From the NCBI GenBank assembly GCA_000149265.1, contig CH003264.1, forward strand, positions 545,825 through 609,824: 64,000 nt of DNA, in the 5' to 3' direction. Position 1 is the stretch's first letter. Each line of letters begins with the position of its first letter. The translations under genes and the position numbers were made by a program. A model generated the notes under the pieces. That model was given only the letters and a program-made list of their open reading frames with translations. It was not told the origin of the DNA and ran no database searches. The stretch comes from Ciona savignyi. Taxonomy: Eukaryota; Chordata; Ascidiacea; Phlebobranchia; Cionidae. This document shows positions 10,905-25,900 of the stretch, one piece after another.

Positions 10905-13900
10905 ATGGAGGCGGACGGCGAATCTAAAGACGCAGGAGACACCACGGTATTTCGCGGCAAAATGGCGCCCAAGTTAAAACGGACTTGCCTGTCAGCTAAG
11001 AGCGCACTGTCTGGCAAACCAAACGTCGAAGAAGTTCCACTTGGAGCAAAGCTTCCTATGATTCCAGGAAGCAGACTGCAATTGTACACTTCAAGATTAG
11101 GCGAAAAGGTATCGGTTTACAATATTCTGATTCTCAGTAAGGATTTCGTGTATTGCTACTTGCGCCTGCTTAAAGGACCGGTCATCTTTTGTCATTATTA
11201 GTGGTTCTTTACTGCACGATCTTCTTTAGAGTTTTATATCGTTAAATTACAACAGAATATTCATGTTTTATTCCCGTAAACTTGCAATCGTTTAATTACC
11301 TAGCGTCCACCGTTGGGTTACAAGAGCTATACTGCTGTGTGTTAAAACGTTTTTTAATCGGAAGTTTTAACCATTCGGCCACACTACCGTTCCGACAAAA
11401 TTATTTTTACACGGTTTCTTTTTTGTCGCCAGCTACTCCAGCCATCTTGTGATTTTGACCGAACATACCCGAGTGATGTTTACATCAGCAACGAATATCG
11501 ATGCTTGCACGATCCTCACTTGCGACATTATTTCCTTAATCGGCCGGATATGACGAAAAGACTGCGAAAACGCAGCTTTATTACCAACGAAAATAAGGTT
11601 GGTTGTTGTGAAAGATATTCATGCTTTATCTCCGCTTTATCTCCCCATGGGAAAACGCAAGACATTTACTACACGGGCAATCGTCAGGTTTCCTCAGGCC
11701 CATCGTCGGTTTACAGTAGCAATTGTAGTATGTTGTGTATGATTCGCAAGTTGCTTCAATTTAGTAGAACCCATTAATCCACTGGGTTCAGGCAATGTCC
11801 TTTAATTGCCCTGCCCAACGACAAAACCGACTTTTTATTGGCCTGAAAAATGTGGAATAAAAACAAGTCATCATATTTTAACCGCGGGGTTCGGAAAACG
11901 CGTAATAAACCTCGCTAGTCTATCTCGTGCCCACAGTCGGGTTACTGAAGTTGCTGCAGTATGTTGATTAAAATGGAACTAATTTTCTTCCATCCATTAG
12001 TGTTGGATACCAGCAAAGTCGCTAATGGCTATGCCAATGACACCACCGATAACTTATAGTGACAGGTTTTATTTTTTTACTGTGTTAAATTTCAAACCCA
12101 TGAGGGGGTCGGGGCTTCGACCGTTTTTATATATATGCAACTCGGTATGTATCGGTCGCGTTATCTATAGCCACGAGACTTTATTATTTCATTATTATTC
12201 GACTGACGATTCGCCGCGCTATCAGCAGGTCTAACCGACCAGTTAAATTGGCCAAACTTTTAGGTGGTGTGTTCGCTGAATGAATACAACCTGTACCGGC
12301 AGTATCTCAAGCATCTAAGTATCGAGTATTTTAATAAAATCTATCGAGAAAAATACGAAAAGGAACTGCAGCAAAAAAGAGAGGCCAACAAAAATGTGAT
12401 AGAACAGAAGAAAAAGGTACTTGCAAGCAACTATAGGTTATGGCTATTATTATAGGTCATTTATACAGACATATATGTTATGTATATATGTACGAGCTGC
12501 AAAATTTAAATTTGGGTAATTATGAAATACATTATTTGTGTAAGTCGTGATATTCTACTGTATTTATTTAGCATGACCTTCGGATTGTTCTTGATTTATT
12601 TTTTGATTAAAATGTATATTTTGTGAACCTCGCCATGCCTGGTTAAGGAAAAACATCATCGTTTGGTCGACGGTTAAGTGCTCGATTTACGGTATAGCGT
12701 TATTTCGACATATCCAGCCGCAGTGTGTCATACTCCTGTATCCTTGGGCAATACACTTAGAGAAGATCGCCTTAAACTGAAGAAATGTCTAAGCTAAACC
12801 CTACAATTCACACTGCAATAGCTCGGTAGCCCCACGGTGCGCGTGAGGTAATCGGACGATTGCCCGTGTGATAACAACCCTTGCGTTTTTCCATTTATGA
12901 AATATAACTTGAATATCCTATCCTATATAGCCTGTGGGGATTCTGGTAACATATTCACGCAATGTCAAAGAACTTGGGTTGTAATATAATAGTATACACG
13001 CTTAAACACACAATGTAAAGTTTTATAGGTCGATTAAAACACACGCATCCGCAATGTATAATTTAAAAAAGCCTTTTAGGTATATAACTTAGATCTAAGA
13101 GAGACAATACAGCTGTGTTTTCGTCTAGGATCCGAATAATCCAATAACAAAACGGATAGAATGGGCGAAGACCGCCCGCTGTGAAATGGAGAGAATCCGA
13201 TATATAAAGAGAAGAAAGATTTTGCGCGCAGCTCAACGCGAGAGAGATGTTCGCGCAAATAGAAAAATGGAGGAAATGCAGCAAAGAATTAAAGAAGAGT
13301 TGCGGAGAGAGTCAACGAGAGAGAAACTGAAGAAAGTAAAACTGATCAGGGACGAAGAGGTAGTAATGTCTAACGCATAGAAGTTTTTTAACAGCTCGTC
13401 TCTAAAAATACATGAAAAAACATACAGAGTTGTAAAAAACGAAGAACACTTGCCCCAACTCGGAATTACCATGTAGTTCTGGCAACACTCCTCGACAGTC
13501 AAGTGTCGGTCGTGTTTGGATAATCCAAATTTTAAAAGCATCTGTCATTTAAGTCAAATGGACCACCAGTTGCTGAGTCTTTTCATATTGCACATCACTG
13601 TGACAAGATTTAAGACGACAACCTCGCGTTGTATTGCACTTTCTTCCTTTTTTAACAATGCGAAAGCACAACTCGTGAAGTCCACGTTAAACACTCATCT
13701 TTTTACCTAAACTTCGAACTCATAACGAGCTCATCCGTAATACCGTTTGTGCATAGTTTGTATAAATATCGGCCGCGTTAACCATTTGACCACATCTTGA
13801 TGCAACTTAATTCGCCGGTTATCACAGGAACGCCAGCTGAAAGACGAACTAAGGTTTTATAAGCACCAGGAGGATTTCTACCGCAGCCGCGAACTGGAAG

Positions 13901-16900
13901 AACTGAAAAAGATGCAAACTAAAGAGCGAGAGATGTAGGTCGTATTTAAAGGTTTCTGGCTCGAGAACGTTTAAGCAATCTAGATGTATTTAAGTCTAAT
14001 AAAGCATTCGTACCCAAAATACAAAGTGGTACACTCAAAATGTCAGACCAATAAATGAACAGGTGGTAGTCCTAGGATGAATGGATACTTGAATCATTTA
14101 CATACTGATGGTGGATGAATTATTGTAATCATTTTGCCGACCGAAATTTGTACGTATAGCCGAAGTCATTTCAGTGTGCTTTATATGATTGAGTTATTTT
14201 TATCTCAGTTTAGCCTATTAATCCACTGCTGGATTCAGGCTATTTCCACTAAGTGTATTGGCCAAGGACACAACCTACTAGCTTACTGCAGGTTTCAACT
14301 GACTTTCTTACTTAGGGTCGATGCTCAAACGGTCTAAGATAAGCGCCAGTTTCGATCAGATAACCTTTCGACTGGTGGCCGACACTAGAACGGACTAAGG
14401 GAAACCTTCAAGACAAATAAACTTTTGAACAAAACTGGAACCAGCGCCGACCATAGCATATATTTTCACCCTCCCCCCAGGAAATTGACTGAAAAATACG
14501 AGCGCAAGAAACGCTTCCACTTAATGAAGATGTCGGAGCTGAGCAAATTGATGCAGGAGGAGCAAGAGGAGCGAGAGAAGAGCGTGCAATCGTGGAAAGA
14601 TCATTTTGCTAACCAGTTGGCTCGACAGCAGGGTAATGTCATAGCACTATAAGTAAGCATGGACGTCGAAAAATATATATACTTGATACCTATATTGTCT
14701 TGTTATGTTTAAAGTAAAAAATCTAAGGTGGAAGTTAATTTAAAACACTCTATATCCAAACTATTTACAAGCCATCGCTGGCAAATACCTCGTTTTGATC
14801 TCCTAATGGCTGGCGGTCGGTCGCTTCAACATCCAAAAGTGGTTACAATTTATATGTTCTTCCCCATTGTTTGTAATATAAAGTTTCAATCATTTCTTGC
14901 AGAAAAGTTTAGAAAGTTCTTGGAGAAAGAGCGTCGCGCACGAGAGGAATCCAAACGACGAATCGAAGAAAGTTTGCGGGCTCGAGGCTGGAACGAACAG
15001 GGAAGGGTCTACCAGCAACCGAATAAAACTGGACATTTGGAACCGAAGTGAGTTATAATGTGGACTATTTGATTACTCAATGGGCCCCGCAATTACGCAT
15101 TAGCCTACTTTATTTGCCTCATATGTTGTGTTTTATGCCTTGCCTATATACTGCTAAATAACTAATCCATATTGCTATATTCCTTATTCGGTTTATTGTT
15201 ATCATAAGCAAGAGTATTATAAACATGAGTATCATATTATAACCTCTGCAGGAAAGTATTCAAAAAGAAAAAAGACACCTCCCGGCCAATGACACCCCAC
15301 CAATTGAGTGCCCTTGGCTTTCACAGTGCAGTTGTCCCACGAAACATGATCGACCTGCTGTGGGATCGAACCAGCAACTTCAGCTGCACGAGTTCAGGTG
15401 ATGGTCGCCCTAATGGGTTCGAAAAACATTTTATAACATATCTAGTTTATCTTTAGTGATGGGATATGCAGGGCGTTTTAGGGTATTGTCAAATTTTGTG
15501 CCCACATTCTGGTTACCGGAGTTACTGAAGTGTGTTGTGTATGATTAAGGCATTCCTTTAGTTTTAGTAGAACCCATTAATCCACTGGGTTCAAGTGATG
15601 TGTGCTAAGTGATCTGCGCAAGGACACAAGTCAGTTTCGATCTTGCAACCTTTCGGGTTAAAGGCGGCACAATTCACAAGCTATTCGGCCGGACGTGAAC
15701 CATTTAACATAGCAACTGTTTTGTGCAACCAATTTAATCACTGTGTGACTTATCCATGGACATCAATATAGACTAGCTTTGATACCACAACCTTTCGGTT
15801 GTACGATCATGTGGCCGAATCATGTGGCATGTGGTTTAATGCCACCAAAACACACAACGATTTGTTTATATGAAAACAGTCTTAAGGTGGTTCGATCATG
15901 GTTTCTAACCTCAGCCCGGTACAAAAAAAATTCGGTTAAGCACGAACTAACCGACCGCACAACATACAGAAGAAGCTGAGGAACACGCTGCCGGCGACGC
16001 CCTTCCGCCTGCTGGTCCGTCCATATCCGAACAGGCACGTACTATATGCGACGACGCACTCGTACAAGGTCACGCTCGATACATGGTGGACGGAGTGCTG
16101 ACGTCATCTACGAATATTCACAACGCTTCATCGCAAATCGTGGAGCAAGCCATCGGTTTGTGCAAAGATGTCTTGCTCCCGATGCTTCAAACGTACGAGC
16201 AGAAAACGGGTTCTCGGATACCCGATGTCAATGTAGGTTTTTATTGATTTTATTGCGTTTCTTTTCTGATTTTTAAGGGTTATGTTTCAAACCATTAATG
16301 GGCTTGTCAGCATTACCGTTTTTGCATTGAATTAGTATATTTATTGGTCGCATTAAGCATTCATCCAAACGAACGTATATCTATTATTTTTTTTCCGCCG
16401 TTTATTCTATACACACATAGCGAATGGAAATGTATCATGGAAAACTGATGTACGAATCAAAAAGGTTAAGTTCGAGAACATCATAGTCTTAAACCTTGGC
16501 CTTAAATTTTGTAACATGCGTTTTGCATTGTGTTTGAGAAGAAGATTCAATGGTTGCACAAATACTCAGTGACGTATTCATCACAATACGTTTGTAACTT
16601 GACCCATGCAAAATCCCCTGTTACAGGTTCCTGGTACAATACGGGATTTGTTCGATGGAGTGCTAGACATAGATGAGGATGATATTGCTCCACTAGTCAG
16701 TCTGGAGGATTCGGGGAAAGCCTCCATTAAACCCGGAAAGCGAGAATCATCTGTTCGGTGAGTCAAACTTATGGACGACTCGGGTAACCTATTGCATGGT
16801 GCTGGACATATAACAGAAGATATTGCTACAGTGTTCTTTAATATATTTAAAGATTTTAAGAACCGTCCCTTAAGAGTATTGCCTAAGCACTACCGATTAG

Positions 16901-19900
16901 TATGTCTGGTTCCTAACATGGAATTCGCGGACGTGGCCTGTAGGTGGATTATTAGGTTCTACTAAAACTGAAAGACTTTCACAATTATCAACACTTAATG
17001 TAATATATTCAATAACCCAACGGTAGGCACGCGAAAATATGAACGTTACCGTCTAGTAACTCTCCCTTTATTTCCTATTCACGGAAAAGGTCACTGAATA
17101 TCCTATCTTTCGTTAGGTTCGAATTGTCCAGCACCCACATACCGCAAGATGGCGCACACGGGCAACAACGACGACGACCTACAACACCCAAGCACAGAGT
17201 GAGGTTCGGTTCGCCCGATGCTTCCACTGACGAGGTAAATTTTAAGCCACCGGTACGTTCTTGTGGCGAAATGGTTAATAGGATCGATACATAAACCGAT
17301 CTCTATATAAAATCGCCTTTATAGGCGGACTCATTATGGGTTAGAAACTTGGTCCAGTAAATAAAAACGTATTTTGTAGTGGATGCGGTGTATAACGTGT
17401 AATTAATAATCTTTACCACTAATAGTACACGCAATGCAATAGCTCCAGTAACCCGACGGTAAGCATGAGGTAATTGGACGGTTACCTGAGAAGGTTACGC
17501 GCACGGGGGCTCGTCTGTTGCGGTATGTTTTTATACACAATTATATATATCTTTTATACACTTTTAACAACACCTTTTTACACAATTTTAATACACTGTT
17601 TTACGCCTTTTGTTTATTTCCTTTTTTACACATAGTTTACACCCTTTTGTACATTTTAATTATAATCGTTTTGTCTTGCTTGCCTATTTTAACACGCAAG
17701 ATTTTATCTCTCGGGGAATTTCAGTAATTAACACTCGGTGATGTGCTAATTTTCATGCTCGTGATAACCACGAATTTGAGTTTTCGAAATCAGTTCTCTC
17801 TTGGCTGGCAAACTGTTAAGACTTATTTTTAATAGCGGATTTTTTAATTAGTTTTATATGTGATTTCAAATAGTAGTGTTTTTTTTAAAGCGAAAACTTT
17901 GCAAGCTCTCGGAATAACGGTAGGACGTTAAGACAACGTCCTGATAAACCTTATAAATCATGTAACAAGTACACTGTATATGTTCCTACACCACGAAGCA
18001 AAATGTTTTTTTAATCGTTTCAATCTTGGTATAAGTTGAATTAGAAGAAAATATGGTGCGAATTCAGCATGGTTGTTTATTGCGCTGAGATTGCCGCACG
18101 GAGCAGCGATTGCCGTAAATAGAAACGCCTGCCGCAAGATGCAACGGTTGCCATAAAAAATAATGATTGCCACAAAGACCGACGGTTGCCGCAACGAGCA
18201 ATAATCTCAGTCGCAAATAAAAAGGTTGCAAATTTTCTCCCATTAACCATTGTAACCCTATAAAACCATGTTACACTATACAATAGTACCCAAAAATAGA
18301 GACAAACATGAGAAATGAGCCCGTCTAAAAATAACACATGGCCCCTTATTATTCACCTCATGCCCACCACAATCTTACGTTTATGCTATCACACTATTTC
18401 CTGTCTTTTGCTATTGTCTTCTCTCCATTAGGGTAACATATTTTGCGGCGCTTGTCTTTGGCGGTATTAGGCTTGCGGTAATGACGGTTTACGGTGAACA
18501 ATTTAGGAGACTAGAATAAAACATGACACTTTGTAAGCACTTTTTTGCCGCGTGTAGCGGACATTGGTGACACTAAAGGAGGGAGAAGGGAAACTGAAAT
18601 AAATATCAACTGATTCTAATTCTGCGCCAAACACTTAATCCCACAACTAACGCTTAACGCTAACATACCCCAGCTTCAAATCAAAGCTTAAGCCTCTAAA
18701 CTTTATTTTGTTCAGTTTCCCTCCTTACTTCTTTCAACTGTTTCCCCCTATTAGTTACTTCACGGATATTGGTCAGCTCATTGGCGTTTCTTCTATAACG
18801 TGTAACCGCATTTATTTTCATGCATGGCTGTGTTATGCACATGGCATATTCTTTACTCTATTGTTGGTTAATAATAAAAAAGACGGAAATATAAAACAAC
18901 GGAAAACCAAAACTTTACACCGTTAAACTTTACACCGTTAAGGTGGGTTAGGTATTCGTACAATTATCGTATTTAGGTATAACACTCTGTTTTGTATGGT
19001 TGTGTCGCCGAATGGTTTACGCAAACGACACATATACCAAATTTCCCATACAAACAGTTGTAGTGATTAACCCATCATAGCTTCGAAACTTTGTCTGATT
19101 AAAAAGGGTGCTTTGTAATGTTAGGTGATGTCTCTTAACTTACCTAATTAACCATTCCTTACCAGCTGGACTTGGATATATCGGAATCGCAAGTCGTCCT
19201 TGAGCAAACCATCAAAGTACTTGCAAGCAAAGTGGTGAACCAGGTGTTCCAATCTTCACACAGCGCAACACTTGACAAGTAGGTATTTTTAATGACGCGT
19301 TTTAACGACTTTTCGTTTTCTGTCTGTTTTGTTCCTGTCGTAATTTGTTTGATTTTCTATATTTATTACTAAAACATAAATAAGTTAAAACTAAACTAAA
19401 AGTCCCACAGTATAATAGAGTTTATGTGATGCGAGTTTGTTAGCGTTTGCGTGGCCGAACAGTTACGGTGGTACAGTCGAATATGAAACTGGATATTGTG
19501 AAGAATTCAATGGTGGGTTTAAAGCTTTGCTTGACAAAAAAGAAAACCAAAAAAATAGGTTTTATTTACCGCGACATGTGGATCGAAACCAACCCCCCGC
19601 TTGTGCACGACATTCCGTAAACATTGCTGGAACTCGATAAATGTGATGATAGAAACAATAAGAACACGTTTTAATCATACTCAACACAATGTAATAGCTT
19701 CGGTAAACCACCGTAAGCGCGTGAGGTGATCTAACGACTTCCCGTGCGATATGCCCTTTACTTTTACCCATACACGGGATAAACAAGAACTTTTTAAACC
19801 ATACTAAACTCCCTACATAGACAACAACATCGACTATGAACTCAAGGTATTTCTTCTTCTCAGAGTGGTTGATATGGAAGAAAGAGTCGCTCACTTGGCC

Positions 19901-22900
19901 GGCTCCGTGGTCAACGAGATAATCGCATTCGAAACGACGTCCGACCAGTCCGTCGAGAAGCGATCGACTAGTCCGTCACTGTCCGAATCCTCGGGAAGTT
20001 CCGGCTCCAGTTCGACATTTTCGGAGACTTCTTTAAACCGCAAGATAAGTTGGCTTGCAAAGGAAATGATCAAGGATGTTGTTTACGACGAGGCTCCCGA
20101 AAGTAAGTAACGTTGGAATGTTTTGGTTTGAAGGTTCCCGGCGATTCGTGCAAACACTGCCTGCTGTGATATCCACTGGCAATAAAAGTTACTTTAGGTT
20201 GACGAAATGGTTACCTCCAAACTTGATTTTTTCTATCGTGCTTAGTTTCAAACCAATAATGGAAACATCGATAATAACGTTTTTTGATAAAATTCGATAT
20301 ATATTACTCGCGTTAACTACTTAGCCACATGACCGTTCCTCCCAACTAGAATATCAGTGGAGTTGTCGTACGTAGTTTAAACCCCCTTTGCAAAAATCCA
20401 TCAATGGGGTAAAACTTGAACCCATGGCCTATTTTTAACCGAACTAAATTCCCCACTCTCACAGCGTCGGTGACAACCCAGTCTGACACGGACGGGTCAG
20501 TCCTCCAACGAGCAAGCACAGCATCCGACCTGAGCATTCTGGCTCTGCGGGTCGTTCGATCGGCGCTCAACGCCGTCCATTCAAACGTCGATTTCAAGAA
20601 CGTGGACGAGGGCGGGGTCTACCAACAAATCGAGCCCCTGATACACGACCTGTCGTGTAAGCTTGTGGAACAGGTAAGACCATTCATCACTCGAATTTGC
20701 GGTTTTTGGATAGATACTTCTTTTAATCCAAGTTAAGCTTTAAAGTGTATGATAAGCACATCATGGGTTAAAACCTTAGCCTCGTAAAAACTTAGTGGTG
20801 ATTAAAATTGGACTGCGCGATTTTAGATTTAACAAAATCTTATTTTTTACCGAGCCAAGTTTCGAACCCGTTTTGGGCTCGTCAATAGGACCGTTTTTTT
20901 TTTAAATTAGTCGGTATATGTATCTGTCGCATTAACCATTCGGCCACACGACCGTACAGATTTAGCACAATCGATCGTACCTCCAAGTCCACTTTCGTAT
21001 GATCCACCGTGTGGTCAGTCTCGTCCATATTGCTCAGAGTATGAGGGCGATCGCTTTCAACGAAAACACTGAACATAAGACAAAAAGCAAGCTAACAAAA
21101 AATATTAAACTATAACGTAGTTTAAAAAATTTTTCGAACTGTCGCGTCGCCGAATGGTTAACGCCACCATATACCGAATTTAACATAAAAAAATATATTA
21201 ACGACGAGCCTAACATGGCTTGACCTTGAAAAATGAAAAAAAACTTGGCCCTGGAACAAGTAATTGACAAAATATCCCTTTGTACTTGATTAAAATAAAA
21301 AGTGCGTAGGCGAATTGTTTACATCTATTCATCGCTCACCAAATTCTTTTAAAATCACCTCTTTTACGTTATTAAACACCTGAAATCCAGTAGCATACCA
21401 CAAACAAGACATTGCTGGGCTTGAAATACACATTTTGTTACATCGCGAATTACCGATAATACTGCTACCCGCTAACAAACAATCGTTGGCGGGTTTTTCA
21501 GCAGAAAACCGGAACTTAACCACTTAACCGTAAACAAGGCTAAAGACTTCTGGTTTGTTGTTTGTCGGATTTCAGCGTCTTTTCATTTCCTTTTTTGTTT
21601 GGTGAAGAAGGTATAGCGATACTGGCTATGTTCTCGGCCTCCTTAAACAAGAAAAATTTAAAAAAGGACACATTTTTTTTCGTGCTTTTCTTTTTATCTG
21701 ACTTTCCCGTACGAAATTGATTGTTACCCTGACCGGAAGGTGTTGTCTGAAACTCGCTGTGAAACTTTTCGGAAAATTCGACCGCGCTTCCCAGTTATTC
21801 ACCGATTTCCACCTGCAGGTAATGAAGGAGCGTCAGCAGTCCACAGATCTAACGGAGAAGGACCATTACGCCGAGTTAGAAAATAAGATCTCCAAACTCG
21901 CGCTAAACATAGTGAGCTCAGTGCTGCAAGGTTAGACGTTTGGTTTTGTATAAATCTTTGAAATGAAAGGACCTGTATAGGGATAAACACACCGGTATTA
22001 GGATATTTAGTATACTCTAGTATTTTTTAGTATAATCTAGTATATTCTAGTACATTCTAGTGTATTCTAGAATAGTTTTGAATGCAAGTGCAGTATGTCG
22101 TTATCTAGACATCTGCATTATTTGCATAAACAAGGCAGCATAAACAGTGACGCGCATGAATAGATTTGAGTCTCCGTCGTTTTTGCGTCGGTAAACTTTA
22201 GATAGTAGTTCTCATACAGAAACCAGGTTTTCCAATTCTGCTATAAAACTTTTCGATTCCAAGTAGAGTTTTTCGTGAATTGTGGATGAAATTGAAATGT
22301 AAACATCCATCAGATACACATACTTGTTATATAGGAAGGGCAAAGGGTCCTTATCTAACCCGACACGCGTGCGAGCCGTCAGACAAGATATTTGTTTATC
22401 ATATCATTGCACTTAAGACGTAATAGACAACAGGTACAATTCAGGCCATGCTATGCCGAAACCTTAGTCATTGAACGTTGTCTTAGAGCTTTATTATACG
22501 ATTTGCTATACGTCGGCAACGTCGGGCATTGTTTTGCTGGTTTGTATCGATGCTTATTATGATAATAAGTTCGTAGCAGAAAAAAAAATACGCGCAATTA
22601 GTTCTGCCGTACCAGAAAACCGTATAAGCGTGGACAATAAACAGTTTTAGCGTTATTCCAGATTTAGCCGACTGCTAAAGAGTTATAGGTAAGTGATGGT
22701 ATGTGGGTGGGGGAAGGGATATGGCTTCCGTTCTATTTTTAGACGCAGCCACAAGCACTTCCAACTAAGAGAGTCTAGATATTGTTGCTGTTACCTGTCT
22801 TTACTTCTTTCTATATCCTGGAGAGATATTTTAACTTTTTATTTATGAGAAAATGTTATATTTATAGTATCTTGGAAAACTACAAGGTAATTGTTAAGTC

Positions 22901-25900
22901 TGTTTTTTGGTTTTAAACAGGAAAAGGGGCATGTTTTCGTGACAGCAAATTGTGTAGGAAAGGCTGTAGGTTTTGTGATTCTGCAATGACTATTGCCCAT
23001 GACGGCAATTCCTACTTTTCTCAACACCACAAGAGTAATTCTCCCGAGTGTTGGGTTACAAGGAGAACTTCTTGGAAACACCATCACCGCGTTTCTCACT
23101 TTGATATCCGGCTATCTGCTCTTAGCGCTCGCCATATTTGAATATAAGCAAACTAGATGTGCGCGATCGTGGACCAACCGACTGTGCCTTCTATCCGCTA
23201 TGGTGTCGCTTTTGTCCTGCTTGTCAGAGCAGCTTGAGCTCAGATTCGGCAAAGTGTCGGACGGCTGGTGTGAAGCATACACACACTTGATATCAGCGTT
23301 CTACTGCATCGGCTCATTGAGCGCATACACGCTGCTTTGGATGCGACAGCGCTCGTTTTACTCGGATCCGCTTTTGAGGAACTACAGCAGCAAGACCCTT
23401 CGCTTCATCAGCGCGTCTATCATTGTGGGAATATTTGCAGCTCTTATTTCCACCGTCTTTGCCTTTACCATGAACTATTCGCTCCATAGCACCAACAGTG
23501 GTTGTATTTTGTCCTTGGAAACCACGGACTCGTCCACTGTCGTCATACCTGTCATCGTCATGGCAACGAGCTACGTCGCTTTCCAAATCTCGCTGCTCAT
23601 GCTGGTAGTATACCCGCTGGCCAAAAGCGCAGGACTCGAAAACCGATCCTGTTTTTGTCCATTTCGGCTACTGCACTGCAGCAACGAAGTAGTCTACATG
23701 ATCCGCAGGATGGCGCTATGCACAGCGGTTTGCGTGACGTCGGCTCTCCTGTCGTCCACCATCGCGGCCCTGAGCGTTCTCCTCGCCCCGGACTCGTACT
23801 GGTCGCTCGTAGTGCACGCTGATCTTGTCATCAATACCATCGCAATAATATGTTCCTTCGCTAACTGGCGGGAACGCCTCCTTCCCTTCAAGTGCTGTAT
23901 AAGCGAGCCAGTGCAGAACCAAGAACGAGCCGAATCTTCCGGAGAAATAATATTGGACTCGGTCAACTGCGTCGATCCTATTACATAACCATATCGGTTT
24001 TATTTATGTTTGTTTATTTTGATCATTTTCGTCGCGAACATATAGAGAACGTACTGTATAGCCTGATTTCATATTTATGCAAAATCTTTGTGAATTTTCA
24101 AATTTCGTATCACGATGACGCCCGTTGTAACTATTCAGTATAATGATAAACTCTGTTACTGTGGGATAACTCGTTAGGAAAAGCGAGACTTAGCAGGATT
24201 TTTCTTTGTTGCCGCCAAATGTAATTCTCACAGCATCGTTGCCGAAGCTATTATATATGTTATACTTATACAATATATGTTATGTTATACAATGTTGTGT
24301 ATTCAATAGAGGTATTTGTTATAGTTTCTGTAAAACCCCACCCATTCGTTTGGTCCTATGTTTATAATCGTCTTGATATTAATAACAAAAATGATAAAGA
24401 AGTTGCTGGTTTCGAACATAAAACCGTCCTTCTGGCCATCGGACAATCTAAACCGCTCGCCCACAACCACCCTTATAATGCATTGAAACGAAATAAGATC
24501 AAAAGTTTTCGGTTGCCAAGTTTCAATTTGCATGCTTACTTTCTTGCTTGTGTAGAAAAAGGGAATTAGTTCGTTAAGCGAGTTAGTTGTCTTGAACCGA
24601 AACCCTTTATTGCATATTAAAGATACTTCCGCTTCGGGCAGTATTCTTACTATGTGGATGCCGAAGGACACTATCTCTGCTGAATACCCGTACGGACGTG
24701 TAGCCAAATAATCAACGCATCAAATTTTTATACCAATATATATAATATAGCGATCTTAGCATCGAGCCCATTATAGGTTCGAAACTGAGCCCGTTAAAAC
24801 AAATAAAAATAAACTTGCATGTTGCAGTAGACCCGGCGGCAAATGCACAAGTATTGTGTGCATATTTATAAGGTATGACTTTTTCTCACTGCATCTGCAA
24901 CTAGCCATAACAAGTGTACGTAACGTGAGAAACCACACCAAACATACGGCAGCTGCATATACAAATAATAATATTCCCTTCATGTAGTGCAATTACAGGT
25001 ATTTTGTAGACGTATGTATCGTTCGACTCTGTCATTATAGCTACATCTGCGTTTCGTCATCACCAAATCTTAATGACTAAACACACCCACTAATAGACGC
25101 GCACTCTTGTAATATTTTACATAGGCAGCCGTAATGAATGGCACAGATGTAGTCGCGGTAAATCAAACCGTTTTGAACAGTCGTCTATATGAACAGCAGC
25201 GGAAAATAAACTATGCCTTGACGGCTGTATGGTCAGTTATTGCTGTTTATTTTACGGTGGCACAAATAGTCTTCGAGTACAAAAGAAAGCAGGGTTGCAC
25301 CATTAACCTGTTATGTCTCGTCACGTCAGTGCTGGCTTTTTCAATATCGCTGTTAACCTATTTCGACATCAGCTTAGGTCAGTACTCAGATATATGGTGC
25401 GAGGTGCATCATTACCTGCTTATAACCTTCTATTTCGCTGGACAGCTTTGCATTCTGACTTTGCTATGGGTCAGACAACGTTCATTTTACACCGATCCGT
25501 TGCTGAAGCATTACAGCAGCCGCGTTCTCCGCTGGTTTAGCGCTGCCATGATCGGGATGATATGCGCACCGTTGCTCGTATTTTTTCTATACGTGATGAG
25601 CAGGGGAACTTCAGTCCACCACACAGGCTGTATCGTAGCTGAAGGCGACGAGGGAAACGTTCCCGCCATTATTATGATCGCTATATATATAGCGTTGCAA
25701 CTTTCCCTACTTGGGTTGGTGATTTATCCGCTGACGAAACGACAGCGTCACGAAGGTGATGATTTGCTGCTCACCAAACGGAGACTGGTTCTGTGTACAG
25801 TTATATGCATTGCATCTACTATCACGTCATCTGTGCTAATGGGGACGCTCCTTGCGACTCGATGCCATTTTGTCAGCTGGTCGCTTATTTTAAATGTCGA

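Larger units (their letters stand above)
11109..21818 (+). other. Introns 1-14 of the FSIP2-like gene
   Basis: Besides the SINE, MITE and tandem copies listed separately, these introns are AT-rich with no further supported exon. The longest, 17235-19165, holds SINE-A and SINE-B copies, the 19-bp minisatellite and a MITE-like element. Confidence 0.6.

Noticed and set aside
16421..16465. Small exon-like stretch with acceptor and gttaag donor in FSIP2 intron 9
   Set aside because: Including it (phase 2 out) puts a stop in the next exon at 16627, while skipping it keeps the frame.
24303..24707. 134-codon minus-strand open frame between receptors 1 and 2
   Set aside because: No ATG-supported domain, no splice context and no similarity to neighbours; the composition looks random.
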